Positions 61,175-64,000 of a DNA stretch of 64,000 nt are shown piece after piece. The stretch's first letter is position 1, and every line of letters starts with the position of its first letter. The translations under genes and the position numbers were made by a program. This stretch comes from Longitalea luteola (GTDB taxonomy: Bacteria > Bacteroidota > Bacteroidia > Chitinophagales > Chitinophagaceae), in contig NZ_JAFIQX010000001.1 in the NCBI RefSeq assembly GCF_017356035.1, forward strand, positions 310,001 to 374,000, given 5' to 3'. The notes beneath the pieces were generated by a model. That model made no database searches. It was given only the letters and a program-made list of their open reading frames with translations, and was not told where the DNA came from.

Positions 61175-62086
61175 TCAGACATTTTTTACCAACGCTTCAA
61201 CTCGTTGATTGATCTCATCCAACATTTTTTCAACATATATTTCAGCAAGCCCTTCAAGTTCTTCAGTTGTGTGAAATTGACGATAAACTCTTTCAGCTAA
61301 TCTATTATCACCTCCTAATGCAATCGAATATTTGTATTTGTCCAAATTAATTTCCAACCTGTTCACAACATTAAAGGTTTTAATGCCAGCTTTTTTGAAC
61401 CCATCCAGATGGAATTGAATGCCTAGAGACCATATATCCCCTTCTTTTGAAATTAGATTTTCAAGATCGGTTTCCGTAATTCTACCGTTAAGGCCTTTAC
61501 CATTATACCACGTATCAATAGTTGTCTTATTGAACAAAGGTTCAAGTTCGATCATTTTTTCTCCAATAAACTCAATTAAAGGTTGTAAAATGTTTGAAAA
61601 GACCCGGCCTATTATTTCATGAGTTTTAGGTAAGTCTGCTTCTTCAGAGGTCATTTTCTCTAATAATCCCTTCAAACGTTTCATTTTTGCATCGACTGGG
61701 TTTATTGGGGACTCCAATTTTTTGCACAGTTCTTCCTTTATAGTTTCCTCATTTGGCAAGTATTCTTTCCAATCATCTGGTACAACATGTGTATATTGGT
61801 ATTTAGCAACACCCATGGGTTTGGATCTGCTTTGTAAAGTATATTCAACTATAATTTTATCTACATCCTTACAAAGCAACAGTCCAATTGTGGGGTTATC
61901 GCCATCCTTTTTTAATTGCTCATCGATTGCGGTTATATAGAATTCCATTTTACCAGCATATTCAGGTTTGAAATCTTTAACCTTTAGTTCGATTACAAAA
62001 TAGCAGTGTAAGGCCGTATGATAAAACAGTAAATCGATGTAATAATCCTGATCACTGACTTGTAGTATGCCTTCGACTAAGTACAT
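61175..62086 (-). CDS. DUF1016/YhcG-type PD-(D/E)XK nuclease, N-terminally truncated
   Basis: 303 residues from the internal ATG. QDYYIDLLFYHTALHCYFVI followed by ELKVKDFKPEYAGKMEFY is the YhcG C-terminal nuclease core (Asp in YIDLLFY, E-x-K in IELKVK). The usual N-terminal DUF1016 helical domain is absent: the frame continues upstream only to the TAG of the IS66 transposase gene at 62117. The IS66 insertion probably removed it. The C-terminal half (after PVDAKMKRLKGLLEKM) is helical and extends beyond the family core. It reads into an SDR remnant after its stop. Confidence 0.7.
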   Translation of the reverse strand: MYLVEGILQVSDQDYYIDLLFYHTALHCYFVIELKVKDFKPEYAGKMEFYITAIDEQLKKDGDNPTIGLLLCKDVDKIIVEYTLQSRSKPMGVAKYQYTHVVPDDWKEYLPNEETIKEELCKKLESPINPVDAKMKRLKGLLEKMTSEEADLPKTHEIIGRVFSNILQPLIEFIGEKMIELEPLFNKTTIDTWYNGKGLNGRITETDLENLISKEGDIWSLGIQFHLDGFKKAGIKTFNVVNRLEINLDKYKYSIALGGDNRLAERVYRQFHTTEELEGLAEIYVEKMLDEINQRVEALVKNV

Positions 62087-62116
62087 ATTGCTAAGCTGCT
62101 CAAAAACACGTAAGAA

Positions 62117-63320
62117 CTATTTTTTGAAGCGATGAGGAAGTAGCTCGTGAACTCTATTAACAGGATGGTCTGCAATTGTGTGAAGAACCTCTTTGAGCCA
62201 GGTGTAGGGCTCTATGCCATGCATTTTACAAGTACCCAATAGGCTGTAAAGCATCCCGCTGCGTTTTGCAGCTTCGTGAGAGCCGGCAAATAGATAATTC
62301 TTTCTGCCAAGAGCCACAGGGCGTATACTATTTTCCACTGGGTTATTATCGATTTTCAGTCGGCCATCGGTAGTGTAGATTGATAACTTTTGCCATCGTT
62401 CGATACTATAAGCAAGCGCTTTGCCTATGGCGCTTTTAGGCAATACGTGTAAGTATTGTTGTTGCATCCATAGCCACATTCCTTTCAATATCGGATCAGC
62501 TTTTTTGCTACGAACGACTTGTAATTCGGGGAAGTTCAGACCATTTTCTTTGCTGATACGCTCAATTGTATATAATTTCTGGATCTCACCCAGTGCGTAA
62601 GATGCACGCTCATAATCGTTGTCCAATGCTTCACTGAACATACGCCTGGCATGGGCCATGCAATGGATTAACGTGATGTTTGGCTTTTTATCAAAAACAT
62701 CATAGGCCGCATACCCGTCGGTTTGCAGATAACCCTTAAAGTCTTCCAGTATCATCATTGGACCTTCCCGGCCTCGGCCCTCCTGGTAATCAAAAAAGAC
62801 GATTTTATTAATACTATCCTGGTAAACCCAATAAAAGCCGCGATGCGTTTGCCCCTTTTTGTCTTTATCGATTACCTTGATAGGTGTTTCATCTGCATGC
62901 AGGTAGCCACTTTGCAATACTTCAGCTTTGAGCGCTTCAAACAATGGAGTAATGAGGTGGCAGGTACTGCTTACCCAGTCGGTCAATGTAGAATAAGCCA
63001 GTTTAACACCGGCTCTTTCAAAACGCTGCATCTGGCGATGCAATGGAAGATGATCAACATACTTATCGATCACGACCTGTGCCAGCAAGCCTTCTCCAGC
63101 TATTGCCTTGTCGATTGGTCTTGAAGGAAGATCGCCTATGATTACACCGGTATATATCCAGTGATAATTGCGGGTTGTTTTTGTCTGTAGGTATAAAGCG
63201 CTCATGACGCGAACCAAAGATCATTTTCTGCAACTGGTGTAATTGCTGCTCTAGCGCAACTATTCTTAGTTGCGATTGTTCATACAGCGTTTTATAATCT
63301 GGAGATGAAGTGCTTTGCAT
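62117..63320 (-). pseudogene. tnpC: IS66 transposase TnpC with internal deletion and frameshift
   Basis: The N-terminal piece (63320-63063, MQSTSSPDYKTLYEQSQLRI, then FGSRHERFIPTDKNNPQLSL) carries the leucine-zipper-like start. The frame then shifts, and the DDE part begins at VIIGDLPSRPIDKAIAGEGL and continues with DKYVDHLPLHRQMQRFERAG, YLHADETPIKVID, YAAYDVF, MAHARRMFSEAL and NPVENSIRPVALGRKNYLFA. The ~100-residue zinc-binding middle segment normally found between these parts is absent. The fusion at about 63150-63190 leaves the second part out of frame. Confidence 0.8.
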
Positions 63321-63376
63321 AGCCTGCTTGCAGATAAGCCTAAGTTCGGCTTTACAGAAGGGCTATACAACAATAG

Positions 63377-63751
63377 TTATTCACTATTTGCTTTTTTATG
63401 TTGATATCTTTTGCGGTATTTGATCTCTTTTAAAGAGATACCCTGCAGTATAAAATGTAGCTGGTTGGAGGTTAGTTGCATGCTCCTGGCATCCAGGTCA
63501 AAAGCAGGCACTTCAAAAGCTCCTTTTTCCAGGCGCCGGTAGAAAATGGTGAACCCGCCCTGCTCATATACAAGCATCTTGAGATGAGTCCGCGGTTTAT
63601 TGATAAATATAAAGGCATCGCCTTTTGTTACCAGTCGTCCCAATTCATTAGTTATTATCCCGCACAGCTGGTTAAACCCTTTACGCATATCGGTTTCTTT
63701 GCGATATAGATGGTAGGACCTGTGATCACCAAGTAAAATCAAACTGCTCAT
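63377..63751 (-). CDS. tnpB: IS66 accessory protein TnpB (Orf2)
   Basis: 124 residues. HRSYHLYRKETDMRKGFNQL, GDAFIFINKPRTHLKMLVYE and GFTIFYRRLEKGAFEVP are the hallmark blocks of the IS66 Orf2 family. Its exact role is unsettled, but it is required for IS66 transposition. It overlaps tnpA by 4 bp (ATGA at 63748-63751). tnpC starts 57 bp downstream. Confidence 0.93.
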   Translation of the reverse strand: MSSLILLGDHRSYHLYRKETDMRKGFNQLCGIITNELGRLVTKGDAFIFINKPRTHLKMLVYEQGGFTIFYRRLEKGAFEVPAFDLDARSMQLTSNQLHFILQGISLKEIKYRKRYQHKKANSE

Positions 63752-64000
63752 GCTAACAACTCTTTAAGATAAGCAGCACTCACTGGCTGGTATATCTTTA
63801 TGCTACCCACTTCGGCAAACAATGTACAAGCGGATGGAACAATTTCAACAGGCGCAAAACCTGTCTTTCCAGCTGCTCCAGTATCTTTTGAGTATTTCTT
63901 CTTCCAATGATAGAATGTGCCATCATCTATATGTAGACCTGCACAGAACGATTTTACACTTAGGCCACTTTGAGCATGCTCCATTAATAACCGCTTAATT
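63748..64000 (-). CDS. tnpA: IS66 accessory protein TnpA, partial at right edge
   Basis: The HTH start MEHAQSGLSVKSFCAGLHID and DGTFYHWKKKYSKD is the helix-turn-helix of IS66 TnpA. The frame remains open upstream of this Met to base 64000 (IKRLL precedes it), so the true N-terminus is probably outside the window. The C-terminal half (FAPVEIVPSACTLFAEVGSI) is the usual strand-rich tail. Coupled to tnpB by an ATGA overlap. Confidence 0.85.
   Translation of the reverse strand, partial: IKRLLMEHAQSGLSVKSFCAGLHIDDGTFYHWKKKYSKDTGAAGKTGFAPVEIVPSACTLFAEVGSIKIYQPVSAAYLKELLA

Larger units (their letters stand above)
62090..64000 (-). mobile_element. IS66-family insertion sequence (5' end beyond window)
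   Basis: tnpA-tnpB-tnpC in the IS66 order on the minus strand, with tnpA running off the right edge. The left boundary is inferred to lie between the tnpC stop (62117) and the truncated DUF1016 frame (62086). I could not read a terminal inverted repeat with the other end outside the window. tnpC has an internal deletion, so the copy is probably not autonomous. Confidence 0.8.

Noticed and set aside
1-64000. CRISPR array
   Set aside because: No regularly spaced direct repeats with unique spacers were seen; the tandem arrays in core gaps have 7-9-nt units and no spacers.

Overview
The window reads as a chromosomal segment of a Bacteroidota bacterium, most likely from the Chitinophagaceae (Niastella/Chitinophaga-like). 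Three things support this: SusC/SusD and FecI/FecR pairs, promoters of the TTTG-N19-TAnnTTTG type, and small secreted proteins of the DUF6520 type. This placement is inferred from gene content alone.

Bases 1-19764 look like conserved chromosome. They carry the start of a secreted repeat protein (left edge), a DUF3667-like membrane protein, mazG coupled to a very large NtrY-like histidine kinase, a PolX-like protein whose polymerase active site looks dead, a ParE/antitoxin pair, pyruvate carboxylase, rplU-rpmA with a tiny Lys/Ala protein, a GH3-family enzyme, dxr, rseP and ssrA (tmRNA). Intergenic gaps here hold low-complexity, roughly 7-nt-periodic arrays, often arranged as inverted repeats, and copies of a 20-bp palindrome.

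From the 3' end of ssrA rightward everything is accessory, and the base composition looks more AT-rich by eye. 19765-32018 is an integrative mobilizable element: a serine recombinase whose frame runs antisense into ssrA, an excisionase-like HTH protein, a PAPS-reductase-like protein, a frameshifted polysaccharide lyase, a candidate oriT, MobC, a relaxase and a coupling protein interrupted by a 43-nt perfect hairpin. 32426-51674 is a surface/redox locus: FecI-FecR-SusC-SusD-thioredoxin-lipoprotein-S9 peptidase, then on the other strand three six-cysteine DUF6520 mini-proteins, a TlpA-like thioredoxin, a MauE-like membrane protein, a large membrane protein, GT2 and two HTH-only AraC regulators. 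I read this as a possible oxidative-folding module for disulfide-rich secreted peptides, next to an outer-membrane transport and peptidase unit.

51675-64000 is a decayed defence/mobile zone. It has a possible TnpB/Cas12-type N-terminal fragment, a translationally coupled alpha-solenoid plus PD-(D/E)XK nuclease pair facing a 617-residue unknown protein, an HNH nuclease, an orphan RNA-3'-end-like sequence with terminator, an SDR pseudogene, a truncated DUF1016 nuclease and a damaged IS66 element at the right edge. Frameshifts are confined to the accessory half. The best candidates for undescribed biology are the DUF6520/MauE/TlpA locus, the coupled nuclease pair at 53335-56168 and the hairpin inside the coupling-protein gene.
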